Assembly: GCA_958448165.1 (NCBI GenBank)
Contig: CAUDCW010000028.1
Span: forward strand, 1-13,454
DNA: 13,454 bases
From: an uncultured Oscillospiraceae bacterium
GTDB lineage: Bacteria > Bacillota > Clostridia > Oscillospirales > Acutalibacteraceae
Direction of reading: 5' to 3'
The notes below the pieces were generated by a model. It searched no databases. It saw nothing but the letters and a program-made list of their open reading frames with translations, and had not been told where the DNA came from. The position numbers and the translations under genes are program-made. Position 1 is the stretch's first letter; the number at the start of each line of letters is the position of its first letter. Shown in pieces: positions 1 to 6,902 of the stretch.

Positions 1-255
1 TAATGGCACTTTATGCACTTACAACGCATAAAGTGCCAAGTAAACGCTCAAACTCTATTCTCTCGTTTCATTTTACTCGACCAAAACTCAGCAGAGCGAA
101 CTCTCTCCTTCCGTCACGCAGTAGCGTGACACCTTCATTTCACTCTTCACACTCCACTCTTAACTCTGCGGCGCAGCCGCACAGAGCCGCTTGCGGCGAT
201 AACCACAACTCCACTCTCAACTCTTAACTCTCAACTCTGCGGTGCTTGCACCGCT
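1..255. repeat. Non-coding hairpin-rich, pyrimidine-rich repeat tract downstream of ricT
   Basis: I see no credible gene in this stretch. It contains five short inverted repeats: a perfect 13-bp stem with a 9-nt loop (4-16/26-38), GTCACGC/GCGTGAC with loop AGTA (113-119/124-130), TGCGGC/GCCGCA with loop GCA (167-172/176-181), GCCGC/GCGGC with loop TT (186-190/193-197) and GCGGTGC/GCACCGC with loop TT (239-245/248-254). Between them lies degenerate 7-nt periodic sequence of the CTCAACT/CTTAACT type, clearest at 211-238. The phrase ACTCTGCGG occurs twice, each time at the base of a GC-rich hairpin. The last hairpin begins one base after the ricT stop codon on the minus strand but has no following U-run there, so it is at best a factor-dependent or 3'-end-protecting structure. 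Confidence 0.6.
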
Positions 256-1125
256 TTATTTATCCTCAAGTCCCTTAAGCTCCTGAATTTCTTTCTTGTC
301 AAGGCGGATTGAGCCATCCTTTACAAGCTTGACCTCTTTGACCTTGAAGATATGCGGAGCAGCCTCGGGGAAACGGTCCATTTTGACCTTGAGCATACCC
401 GTAATAAGGTTTACGTCAATAACCTCTCCCTTGCCGTCAGGAGTATTGACAATAGCACCGACCTTCGGCGTTTTCTTGAGCAAATCAAGATATGCCTCCT
501 GCTCATATTTAAGACAGCACATCAGCCTGCCGCAGGTGCCCGAAATCTTAACCGGACTAAGCGACAAGCCCTGTTCCTTTGCCATTTTTATCGAAACCGG
601 CTGGAACTCGCCGAGATAGCTTGAACAGCAGAACGGTCTGCCACACACTCCCAATCCGCCGAGCATCTTTGCTTCGTCACGCACGCCGATTTGCCTCAGC
701 TCTATCCTTGTGCGGAACACCGACGCCAGATCCTTGACTAGCGCACGGAAATCGACCCTGCCGTCGGCGGTAAAATAAAACATAACCTTGCTGCCGTCAA
801 ACGTGTATTCCGTGTCGATAAGCTTCATTTCAAGTCCGTGCTTTGCAATCTTCTCTTCGCAGATTTTAAAGGCACGTTTTTCTTTTTCCTTGTTCTGCTC
901 AACAACCTTTAAATCCTCAGGCGTTGCACGGCGGATAACAGGCTTGAGAGGATGAACGATTTTTTCATCGTCTATCTCACGGTTCGGCATCGCAACCAGA
1001 CCGCATTCTATTCCTCTTGCGGTTTCGACTATTACCCTATCGTATTCGTCAAATTTTTCTCCATTCGGATTAAAATAATAAATCTTTCCGACCTCTTTGA
1101 ATCTTACTCCAATTACCTCTGACAT
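256..1125 (-). CDS. ricT: RicT/YaaT-like PSP1-domain protein (RNase Y accessory, Fe-S Y-complex subunit)
   Basis: A 289-residue protein of the PSP1 family. In Bacillus subtilis the RicT (YaaT) homologue joins RicA and RicF in a cytoplasmic complex that carries Fe-S clusters and steers RNase Y mRNA processing; that role is transferred by homology. The PSP1 C-terminal region lies at about residues 60-148. It is followed by two cysteine clusters diagnostic of the RicT group, CGRPFCC (C161, C166, C167) and CGRLMCC (C198, C203, C204). I chose the ATG at 1125 because a GGAGG sits five bases upstream. A GTG at 1149 would add eight residues and overlap the holB stop as GTGA, but has no better ribosome site. 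It lies directly downstream of holB, as in B. subtilis, and is probably co-transcribed and translationally coupled with it. Confidence 0.92.
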   Translation of the reverse strand: MSEVIGVRFKEVGKIYYFNPNGEKFDEYDRVIVETARGIECGLVAMPNREIDDEKIVHPLKPVIRRATPEDLKVVEQNKEKEKRAFKICEEKIAKHGLEMKLIDTEYTFDGSKVMFYFTADGRVDFRALVKDLASVFRTRIELRQIGVRDEAKMLGGLGVCGRPFCCSSYLGEFQPVSIKMAKEQGLSLSPVKISGTCGRLMCCLKYEQEAYLDLLKKTPKVGAIVNTPDGKGEVIDVNLITGMLKVKMDRFPEAAPHIFKVKEVKLVKDGSIRLDKKEIQELKGLEDK

Positions 1126-1145
1126 TTTATCCTCCGTATCCTTTA

Positions 1146-1991
1146 TCACATATATTTGTTATATCGTAAATTAATGGCAAGCTGTGCACCGACAAGCGAC
1201 AAATTCACATTTTTTCTTATATAATCCGCCGCTGTTGATATGCTCTGCTGCATACCGATAAGCCCCCGTTTTTTCACGTTCATCGAAAGCTCCTTTACAA
1301 CAGGCTGTTCGCCGCCGAGCGTTCCGGTTATACCGCAGGCTGTAGCCGCTCTGACAATTTCACTAAGGGCATTAAGCGTGTCGGCTGCAAGCTGTCTGTC
1401 ATCAAGTGCCGAACAGGCATAAACAAGCGGAATTTCCTTGCTTTGGCACATCGCTTTTGCTATGTTTTCAGCCAGTGCTTTTGCTTGCTCGTTGTTGCCG
1501 CCATCGGTGTTCAGTCTGAACAGGCTACACCGTGAACGTATTGTCTGTAACAAACCCAAAGCATTTTCACACAGCAGAATAAAAAGCATAGGCTGCGGCG
1601 GCTCTTCCATAAGCTTTAAAAAGGCGTTCTGTGCCGCCGCCTCCATTTTGTCAGCCTCGGGAATGATATAGACTTTACAGTCGCTTTCGTTCGGCATCAA
1701 CACCGAATCAGCACAGATATTGCGGATTTCAGAAATTTTAACGGCGTTTTTCTTGCCCTCTGTCTTAGCCGTATAGACGTCGGGGTGGTTGCCGCCCTTA
1801 AGCTTACGGCACGATGCACACTCACCGCACGGTCTGTTTTCTGCCCTGCAAACCGCCCACTGTGCAATATACAACGCACATTCGCTGAGAGCCGCTTTAT
1901 CCGAGGACTCAAGCGCAACGGCGTGTGGAACTCTGTTTTCTGCCATAAGCGACAATAATTCAGCCGGAATCAGTCCGTCAATTTCCGCCAC
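1146..1991 (-). CDS. holB: DNA polymerase III delta prime subunit (clamp loader)
   Basis: A 281-residue delta prime subunit, the non-ATPase stator of the clamp loader that loads the beta sliding clamp during replication. Visible features are a degenerate P-loop region (ESSDKAAL around residues 28-35, consistent with delta prime not binding ATP productively), a four-cysteine zinc module (C48, C55, C58, C61), the GNHPD motif just after it, the EADKMEAAAQNAFLKLMEEPP segment typical of DnaX/HolB AAA+ proteins, and the SRC motif (RSRCS) that serves as the arginine-finger region. I prefer the GTG at 1991, which has GGGAGGGG just upstream. An ATG at 2015 would add eight residues, including that ribosome site, so it is less likely. 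The stop lies about 20 nt from the chosen ricT start. The C-terminal part is divergent, as is usual. Confidence 0.93.
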   Translation of the reverse strand: MAEIDGLIPAELLSLMAENRVPHAVALESSDKAALSECALYIAQWAVCRAENRPCGECASCRKLKGGNHPDVYTAKTEGKKNAVKISEIRNICADSVLMPNESDCKVYIIPEADKMEAAAQNAFLKLMEEPPQPMLFILLCENALGLLQTIRSRCSLFRLNTDGGNNEQAKALAENIAKAMCQSKEIPLVYACSALDDRQLAADTLNALSEIVRAATACGITGTLGGEQPVVKELSMNVKKRGLIGMQQSISTAADYIRKNVNLSLVGAQLAINLRYNKYM

Positions 1992-2053
1992 GCTATCCCC
2001 TCCCGAAAAAAACATATCAAAATAAGCAATTACGCATCTGACAATTTAATACT

Positions 2054-2082
2054 ATCATAACATTTTATAGGGAAAATTACAA
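2054..2082 (-). promoter_or_regulatory. Candidate sigma-A promoter for holB-ricT
   Basis: Read on the minus strand, TTGTAA (2082-2077) is followed after exactly 17 bases by TATGAT (2059-2054). It lies about 60 bases upstream of the holB start codon, in AT-rich sequence. The -35 box falls in an imperfect palindrome (TTACAAA-AATA-TTTGTAA). This rests on consensus matching only. Confidence 0.45.
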
Positions 2083-2095
2083 ATATTTTTGTAAA

Positions 2096-2241
2096 GGAAA
2101 CACTGATTAAAATGTTTGTGCATATTGCGCCGTCAGATTTTTCGTCAGATTGGACAAATAGAGCGCAGTAATACTGTCATATTGCAAAGCTGCAAGCAAG
2201 ATGTGTGAACAGCTTTCAGCGTGATTTATTCAGTGTTTTCC
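2096..2241. mobile_element. MITE-like non-coding element with terminal inverted repeats
   Basis: The segment between holB and the DUF1015 gene is bounded by an inverted repeat. The left end GGAAACACTGATTAAA (2096-2111) matches the reverse complement of the right end at 2225-2241, GGAAAACACTGAATAAA, with one gap and one mismatch. The 146-bp interior has no convincing reading frame, but has internal direct repeats: CGTCAGATT at 2131-2139 and 2143-2151, and CATATTGC at 2121-2128 and 2178-2185. The size and terminal repeats fit a miniature inverted-repeat element or dispersed intergenic repeat. I see no clear target-site duplication. The right end lies about five bases past the DUF1015 stop codon and the left end just upstream of the holB promoter, so it fills almost the whole intergenic space. 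Confidence 0.5.
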
Positions 2242-2246
2242 CGGCA

Positions 2247-3539
2247 TCAGTCTGTCAGTTCATTCATAACAAGACCCGTGATAAGCTTCGGATAGAAATA
2301 TGTCGATTTCTGCGGCATCTTCTCGCCTGCCAAGGCAACATCCCTTATCTGCGTAACCCTTGTCGGGTTCATAATGAACGCACACTGGCTTTTTCCCGTC
2401 TGAACGCTCTCGATAGCCTCCTGCGTTTTTCTGGTATATAAAAGGTTGGTCTGATTTGCCATATTCTCTTTATTTATACCGAATATTCTTTCAAGTATAA
2501 GGTTGTGCAGGACGGTTACATCAAGACCGACAGATGCGTCGCTGAGAGCCGGTAAAATGCTTTTCATAATACTTTTATCCTTAAGCCTTAACAGATAGCA
2601 GCTTACGCCGCCGCAATAAAACGCAAATGCGGTTTTTCCGTTTGCGTACTCATTGGCCAGAGTATTGTCAACCATACCTATGTTCTCTATCTTCTCGACG
2701 TCAAAATATTTTTCGCAGCGTTCAAGCACATTCCGCACCGATCTTTCATTAAATACAGGAAGATTTCTGACAATGCGGTGAGTAGGCAGAACGACAAGCC
2801 CCGGATGCTCCATATCAACGAGCATCATCATCTGATAATCGACTGGGTCGCCCTCTTTTGACAGTCCGTTTTCACGGCAGTAATCCCTGTATGCAAGAGC
2901 GGTTTCATAGCGGTGGTGTCCGTCGGCTATATACAGCTTTCTTTCGTCAAAATCGGAGCAAATTGAATTTATCTGTGCTTTATCACGGACAATCCAAAGC
3001 TTGTGTGCAACACCTTCGTTATCAGTCAGCGAAATATCAGGTTCTCTGAGCGACAGAAAGTCGAGCTTTTTTGTCGTCTTATGCTCGCTGTCCATATATA
3101 AAGAATAAATCTGGCTGAAGTTGCAGTTTGTCGCTTTCATAAGCTCCATTCTGTCCTCCTTAGCCTTTGACAGAGTGTATTCGTGAGGCAGAATTACGCC
3201 CTTTTCAAACTCCTCTATTTTAACGGCGGCGATGATGCCCTTGACAGAATATCTCCTGCCGAGCGCTTCAAAAACCTCCTCATAAATATAGAGTGCAGGC
3301 TCCTGCTCACGCATCAGTACACCGTCGGCTTTCATCTTTTCATAAAGCTTTTTAGCCTTGGCATACGGATTTGCTCCGCTCGGAAGCTCCAGCCTGATAA
3401 CATTATTTTCATTTATTTCAATATAGGATTGTCTTTGCTCTTCGCTGATTATGTCATAAGGCGGACAGACAAGCTGTTCGATTTTCCCTGCTTTTTCCGT
3501 GTTGAAACGTATGCCCTTGAACGCCTTTACTTTAGCCAT
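2247..3539 (-). CDS. DUF1015 family protein of unknown biochemical function
   Basis: A 430-residue protein that I recognise as the DUF1015 family. These are soluble proteins found across Clostridia and other bacteria, sometimes near serine-biosynthesis genes; I know no established reaction. Family hallmarks are the N-terminal CPPYDIIS (residues 25-32) and the ADGHHRYETAL motif (A205, D206, G207, H208, H209, R210), whose acidic and histidine residues look like a metal or active site. There is no signal peptide or membrane segment. The ATG at 3539 is preceded by AAGGAG at a spacing of about nine. An in-frame start at 3587 would add 16 residues spanning that ribosome site and was not used. It lies 82 bases downstream of murC on the same strand and could be read with it or from its own promoter. 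Confidence 0.85.
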   Translation of the reverse strand: MAKVKAFKGIRFNTEKAGKIEQLVCPPYDIISEEQRQSYIEINENNVIRLELPSGANPYAKAKKLYEKMKADGVLMREQEPALYIYEEVFEALGRRYSVKGIIAAVKIEEFEKGVILPHEYTLSKAKEDRMELMKATNCNFSQIYSLYMDSEHKTTKKLDFLSLREPDISLTDNEGVAHKLWIVRDKAQINSICSDFDERKLYIADGHHRYETALAYRDYCRENGLSKEGDPVDYQMMMLVDMEHPGLVVLPTHRIVRNLPVFNERSVRNVLERCEKYFDVEKIENIGMVDNTLANEYANGKTAFAFYCGGVSCYLLRLKDKSIMKSILPALSDASVGLDVTVLHNLILERIFGINKENMANQTNLLYTRKTQEAIESVQTGKSQCAFIMNPTRVTQIRDVALAGEKMPQKSTYFYPKLITGLVMNELTD

Positions 3540-3566
3540 AAAAAACAACTCCTTCAGTTTCAGTAA

Positions 3567-3593
3567 GTAATAAAACAGCGGCGGCAAAGCCGC
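3567..3593 (-). terminator. Weak candidate terminator downstream of murC
   Basis: On the minus strand a short GC-rich hairpin, GCGGC-TTT-GCCGC (3593-3581), is followed by CGCTGTTTTATTAC. The stem is only five base pairs, and an alternative pairing of GCGGCG (3615-3610) with CGCCGC competes with it. It ends just upstream of the DUF1015 ribosome site, so it could equally be a leader hairpin or a partial attenuator. Confidence 0.3.
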
Positions 3594-3621
3594 AGTATAT
3601 CAGCCTCGTCGCCGCAATTTG

Positions 3622-5019
3622 TCAAGCCTCCATATCAGAAAGCTTCTTATATATCATATTTGCGCACATATACACATTACCGCCGCCAAGCGTAATGATA
3701 AGATCGCCCGCTTTTGCATTCTTGCAGACATAGTCCGTGATTTCCTCAAAGGTTTCAAACCAGACGCATCCGTCAATTTTTTCTGCAAGGTCCTTTGAAT
3801 AGATATTATAGGTGTTGGTTTCACGCACCGGCAGAATTTCGGAAAGTACCGCCTTATCGGGTATTGACAGCGCCTTTGCAAAATCATCAAGAAGCATTGC
3901 TGTTCTTGAATATGTGTGCGGCTGGAACACAGCCCACACTGTATCAAAGCCCATACTCATAGCGGCAGTCAGGGTTGCGGTAAGCTCGGTCGGATGATGC
4001 GCAAAATCATCTGCAACTGTTATTCCGCACTTTTTGCCGAGCACCTCAAAACGGCGGTGAACGCCCTTGAACTGTTCAAGATTGTGCGCTATCTTTTCGC
4101 CATCATCGCCCAGATAATGCGCAACAGCAGCACAGGCAAGCGCATTTAAAACATTATGTCTGCCGGGAACGCTCAGTCTGACAGAAGCAAGCTTCTGTCC
4201 CTTATGCATAAGGTCAAAGCTCTGCTTTGCGCCGGGCAGTGTGGTGATATTCTCGGCATAATAGTCGTTGCCGCTGTCAAAGCCGAAGAAAAGCTTCGGG
4301 GTTTTTATGCTCTCGACAACATCACGGCTGTTTTTGTCGTCGCCGTTGACAACAAGAAGCTGTGAGGTCTGGGATGCAAATTTTGTGAACGATTTTTTTA
4401 TGCCGTCAAGCGTCTTGAAATAATCAAGGTGGTCGGCGTCAACATTAAGGATAATTGAGATTGCGGGATGAAGCTCCAAAAACGAGTCAACATACTCGCA
4501 AGCCTCACACACCATTATATCCGAACTGCCCACTCTGCCGTTGCCGCCGATAAACGGCAGCTTTCCGCCGATAACGGCTGTCGGCTCATAGCCGCTGCCG
4601 ACAAGTACCTGAGTGAGCATACCAGTGGTTGTCGTTTTGCCGTGAGTACCTGCTACGGCAACAGACCTTTTGTAGCGGTCGGCAATCAAGCCGAGCATCT
4701 CGCATCTTTCGGCAACGGGGATTTTCTTTTCTCTTGCCGCCGCAAGCTCCGGATTGTCAGCCTTGACAGCCGAGGTGTAAACCACAAGCTCGGCACCGTC
4801 AACATTTTCGGCTTTATGCCCCATAAACACCTTAATGCCGTAGTCCTTGATGCGGTCAAGAGTGTCGCCCTCGCTGATATCGGAGCCTGTTATATTGTAG
4901 CCCTCTGCGTGAAGAATCTCGGCAAGAGGACACATACCCGAGCCGCCGATACCGATAAAATGTACGTTTTTAACTTTATTTAAAATATCTCTGTCTATAT
5001 TATTATTTTCTTTTCTCAA
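3622..5019 (-). CDS. murC: UDP-N-acetylmuramate--L-alanine ligase
   Basis: A 465-residue MurC, close to the usual length. It catalyses the ATP-dependent addition of L-alanine to UDP-N-acetylmuramic acid, the first amino-acid step of cytoplasmic peptidoglycan precursor synthesis. The N-terminal Rossmann-type nucleotide motif HFIGIGGSGM is at residues 20-29, the Mur-ligase ATP loop GTHGKTTTT at 124-132, the central-domain DADHLDYF motif follows, and the C-terminal DDFAHHPTE motif is present. No ATG lies in frame near the N-terminus, so the start is the TTG at 5019, preceded by a weak GGGAAGTG site. It is transcribed divergently from the rRNA methyltransferase gene across a 209-bp AT-rich gap. 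Confidence 0.96.
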   Translation of the reverse strand: MRKENNNIDRDILNKVKNVHFIGIGGSGMCPLAEILHAEGYNITGSDISEGDTLDRIKDYGIKVFMGHKAENVDGAELVVYTSAVKADNPELAAAREKKIPVAERCEMLGLIADRYKRSVAVAGTHGKTTTTGMLTQVLVGSGYEPTAVIGGKLPFIGGNGRVGSSDIMVCEACEYVDSFLELHPAISIILNVDADHLDYFKTLDGIKKSFTKFASQTSQLLVVNGDDKNSRDVVESIKTPKLFFGFDSGNDYYAENITTLPGAKQSFDLMHKGQKLASVRLSVPGRHNVLNALACAAVAHYLGDDGEKIAHNLEQFKGVHRRFEVLGKKCGITVADDFAHHPTELTATLTAAMSMGFDTVWAVFQPHTYSRTAMLLDDFAKALSIPDKAVLSEILPVRETNTYNIYSKDLAEKIDGCVWFETFEEITDYVCKNAKAGDLIITLGGGNVYMCANMIYKKLSDMEA

Positions 5020-5048
5020 AAGAATACACTTCCCAAGCCATTTGTATT

Positions 5049-5076
5049 ATTATCTTATTATATATCCAAACTGCAA
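5049..5076 (-). promoter_or_regulatory. Candidate promoter region for murC
   Basis: On the minus strand TTGCAG (5076-5071) and GATAAT (5054-5049) are 16 bases apart, about 30 bases upstream of the TTG start. A perfect TATAAT (5062-5057) overlaps this segment but lacks a good -35 box. The region is so AT-rich that several -10-like hexamers occur, so the exact promoter is uncertain. Confidence 0.3.
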
Positions 5077-5106
5077 AAAAATAAATATGTTTTGGAAATT
5101 TTATCC

Positions 5107-5130
5107 GATTTATTTAAGGATTTATTTAAG
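5107..5130. repeat. Perfect 12-bp tandem repeat in the murC/rlmD divergent promoter region
   Basis: GATTTATTTAAG occurs twice head to tail with no spacer (5107-5118 and 5119-5130). It lies between the two divergent promoters, about 38 bases upstream of the candidate -35 of the rlmD-like gene. It could be a regulator-binding site or simple slippage in AT-rich DNA. Confidence 0.7.
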
Positions 5131-5167
5131 ATAAACGATATTTGTCGCAAGAAAGGCGGTCGAATTG

Positions 5168-5196
5168 TTGATTAAAACGCTGAAATGATATATTAT
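5168..5196 (+). promoter_or_regulatory. Candidate promoter for the rlmD-like gene
   Basis: TTGATT (5168-5173) and TATTAT (5191-5196) are separated by exactly 17 bases and lie about 33 bases upstream of the TTG start codon. The match is moderate at both boxes. Confidence 0.45.
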
Positions 5197-5228
5197 ATTG
5201 TTATCAAACAAAAGCGAGGTATCACCCC

Positions 5229-6602
5229 TTGAAGCTAAAAAAGAACGACATTATAAGGCTTGAAATAACAGGAATGACATCACAGGGCAGCGGCGTCGGC
5301 AGATATGAGGGAATTGCAATATTTGTTGCGTCCTCTGCAATCGGCGATGAGCTTGACGTGAGGATAATAAAGACCTCAAAAAACTACGCAATCGGCAGGA
5401 TTGAAAACATAATCACACCGTCAGTCTCAAGAATAGCACCCGACTGTCCCGTGTCGGGTTCATGCGGAGGCTGCACCTACCGTCATATAGAATACGGCGA
5501 GGAACTGAAAATCAAGCGGCAGAAGGTGATTGACGCCGTGACAAGAATCGGCGGACTTGACGAAGAAATCGTCGGTGAAATAGTCGGCGCTGAAAAGTGC
5601 GACGGCTACCGCAACAAGGCTCAACTGCCGATTGGAACAGACCGCAGCGGCAAATACATCGCAGGCTTTTATGCTTTTCACAGTCACAGAATAATCGACA
5701 GCGAAAGCTGTCTGCTTCAGCCGCTGATATTTTCAAAGGTATGCGCCGTATTCAGAAAATGGTGCGATATTTTTAAGCCGAGCGTATATGACGAGCTTAC
5801 CCACAAGGGCCTTTTGCGCCATCTTTACATAAGATACGGCGAGATAAGCGGCGAAATAATGGTGTGCCTTGTTATTAACGGAGAAAAAATCAATGGTGAG
5901 CAACAGCTTGCCGAGATGCTGAAGAACGAAATAGACGGCTTCAAGAGCCTTGTGATAAACATAAACCGTGATAAAACAAATGTAATACTCGGCGACAAAT
6001 GCCGCACAGCCTACGGCGACGACTACATTACGGACACACTGTGCGGACTCAAATTCAACCTCTCTCCCCTGTCGTTTTACCAGGTCAACCGCACACAGGC
6101 ACAGCGGCTTTACGAAATCGCCGCCGAGTATGCCGCACTCAGCGGTGACGAAATTCTTTTAGACCTTTACTGCGGCACAGGCACGATAGGACTTTCTATG
6201 GCGAAAAACGCGCGCAAGCTTGTGGGCGTTGAGATAATACCGCAGGCGATAGAGAACGCAAAAGAAAACGCAAAGAACAACGGTATCACAAATGCCGAGT
6301 TCATCTGCGGCGACGCGGCAAAGGCAGCCGAGAAACTTAAAAAGAGCGGAGAAACACCCGATGTTATCATAGTTGACCCGCCGAGAAAGGGACTTGCCGC
6401 CGAGCTTATCGACACTATAAGTCAGCTTGACCCGAAAAGGGTTGTGTATGTTTCGTGCGACTGTGCAACGCTTGCAAGGGATATCAGGCTTTTCGGCGAA
6501 AAGGGATATTGCGTGCAGAAGCTAACGCCGGTTGATTTATTCCCAAGGACGGCACACGTCGAGACGGTTGTTTTGATGTCAAAGGTGAACCCTAACAAGT
6601 AA
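5229..6602 (+). CDS. rlmD: 23S rRNA (uracil-5-)-methyltransferase, RlmD/RlmCD family
   Basis: A 457-residue TrmA/RumA-type enzyme that uses SAM to make 5-methyluridine in 23S rRNA. An N-terminal TRAM RNA-binding domain (about residues 3-62) is followed by the Fe-S cysteine set C73, C79, C82 (CGGC motif) and C161. The SAM loop DLYCGTGT starts at residue 312, a DPPRKG motif follows, the catalytic nucleophile is C410 (in SCDCATLARD), and the proposed general base E445 lies near the C-terminus. The residues after the nucleophile are D-C-A rather than the usual N-P/C-A/T, a minor variation. The TTG start at 5229 is supported by GCGAGGT about eight bases upstream. By family, Firmicutes often have one RlmCD doing both U747 and U1939; which sites this one targets cannot be told from sequence. 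A strong terminator follows directly. Confidence 0.9.
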   Translation: MKLKKNDIIRLEITGMTSQGSGVGRYEGIAIFVASSAIGDELDVRIIKTSKNYAIGRIENIITPSVSRIAPDCPVSGSCGGCTYRHIEYGEELKIKRQKVIDAVTRIGGLDEEIVGEIVGAEKCDGYRNKAQLPIGTDRSGKYIAGFYAFHSHRIIDSESCLLQPLIFSKVCAVFRKWCDIFKPSVYDELTHKGLLRHLYIRYGEISGEIMVCLVINGEKINGEQQLAEMLKNEIDGFKSLVININRDKTNVILGDKCRTAYGDDYITDTLCGLKFNLSPLSFYQVNRTQAQRLYEIAAEYAALSGDEILLDLYCGTGTIGLSMAKNARKLVGVEIIPQAIENAKENAKNNGITNAEFICGDAAKAAEKLKKSGETPDVIIVDPPRKGLAAELIDTISQLDPKRVVYVSCDCATLARDIRLFGEKGYCVQKLTPVDLFPRTAHVETVVLMSKVNPNK

Positions 6603-6619
6603 AAAACATATTGATTTGT

Positions 6620-6681
6620 AAGGCTTATTCAGGGCCTATCGTTAAACGGTAGGTTTGTCTCTGGATAAGCCTTTATTTTTT
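6620..6681 (+). terminator. Strong bipartite rho-independent terminator
   Basis: AAGGCTTATTCAGGG (6620-6634) pairs, with two G-U wobbles, with CTCTGGATAAGCCTT near 6658-6672. Inside it, CCTATCG pairs with CGGTAGG around a TTAAA loop (6635-6653). The hairpin runs into TTTATTTTTTT (6671-6681). It follows the rlmD-like stop by 17 bases and separates the housekeeping block from the right-hand operon. Confidence 0.85.
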
Positions 6682-6800
6682 GCTGCAAAATGCTTTATTG
6701 GGAACAGGTCCACTAATTAAGGTTGACACTAAGGTTTTGACAACAGCTAAAATGAACCCTTTGAACCCTAGCTACGCACACTAATTTTGTCTGAAATATT
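6682..6800. other. Non-coding junction between the chromosomal core and the AT-rich operon
   Basis: About 120 bases with no reading frame I can support. It holds two TTGACA hexamers 14 bases apart (6723-6728, 6737-6742) with no matching -10 boxes, and two copies of TGAACCCT (6753-6760, 6762-6769). The 9-mer TGAACCCTA also occurs at the very end of the rlmD-like gene (6586-6594). Base composition and codon style change across this stretch, so it is the likely insertion boundary, but no integrase or clear attachment site is visible. Confidence 0.4.
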
Positions 6801-6824
6801 CTTTTGGTATTTAAATACCAAAAG
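6801..6824. promoter_or_regulatory. Perfect 24-bp palindrome abutting the -35 box; candidate operator
   Basis: The half-site CTTTTGGTATTT (6801-6812) is repeated as its exact reverse complement at 6813-6824, giving a perfect 24-bp dyad. It ends three bases before the TTGACA box of the operon promoter. Such a dyad fits a dimeric DNA-binding regulator. As it has no loop, it is unlikely to act as an RNA hairpin, and it lies upstream of the expected transcript start. Confidence 0.6.
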
Positions 6825-6827
6825 CTA

Positions 6828-6856
6828 TTGACAGGTAATAAAGTCGGTGATATACT
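6828..6856 (+). promoter_or_regulatory. Near-consensus sigma-A promoter of the hsd-like operon
   Basis: A perfect TTGACA (6828-6833) and TATACT (6851-6856) are separated by 17 bases, and TG at 6848-6849 gives an extended -10 (TGaTATACT). Transcription would begin around 6863, about 40 bases before the ATG at 6903. No other promoter is evident within the following four-gene unit. Confidence 0.8.
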
Positions 6857-6902
6857 ATCGTTAGAAAGTACAAGAGTCTATCTTTTTAAGGAGGTATATT
6901 GC

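Noticed and set aside
3..227. A 74-codon open frame on the plus strand in the left-edge tract
   Set aside because: It runs through hairpins and heptameric repeats, is rich in Ser/His/Asn from the repeat itself, and has no ribosome site or recognisable domain.
2016..2246. CRISPR-like array, because of the direct repeats CGTCAGATT and CATATTGC
   Set aside because: The repeats are too short, only two copies each, and irregularly spaced; inverted ends fit a MITE-like element better.
3594..3625. A possible promoter for the DUF1015 gene, with perfect TTGACA (3625-3620) and TATACT (3599-3594) on the minus strand
   Set aside because: The spacer is 20 bases, too long for a normal sigma-A promoter, and better-spaced -10 boxes match only half the consensus; the hairpin follows immediately. 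It may be weak, but I do not call it.
6723..6742. Two TTGACA hexamers as promoters upstream of the operon
   Set aside because: Neither has a recognisable -10 box at 16-18 bases, and a far better promoter lies at 6828-6856.
6586..6770. TGAACCCTA pair as attachment-site duplication
   Set aside because: The nine-base repeat brackets only the terminator region, not the operon, and no integrase is seen, so it is noted only as a junction observation.
6804..6902. A longer start for the first operon gene
   Set aside because: The extra 33 codons cover the palindrome, the near-consensus promoter and the AAGGAGG that serves the ATG at 6903, so they are not expected to be translated.
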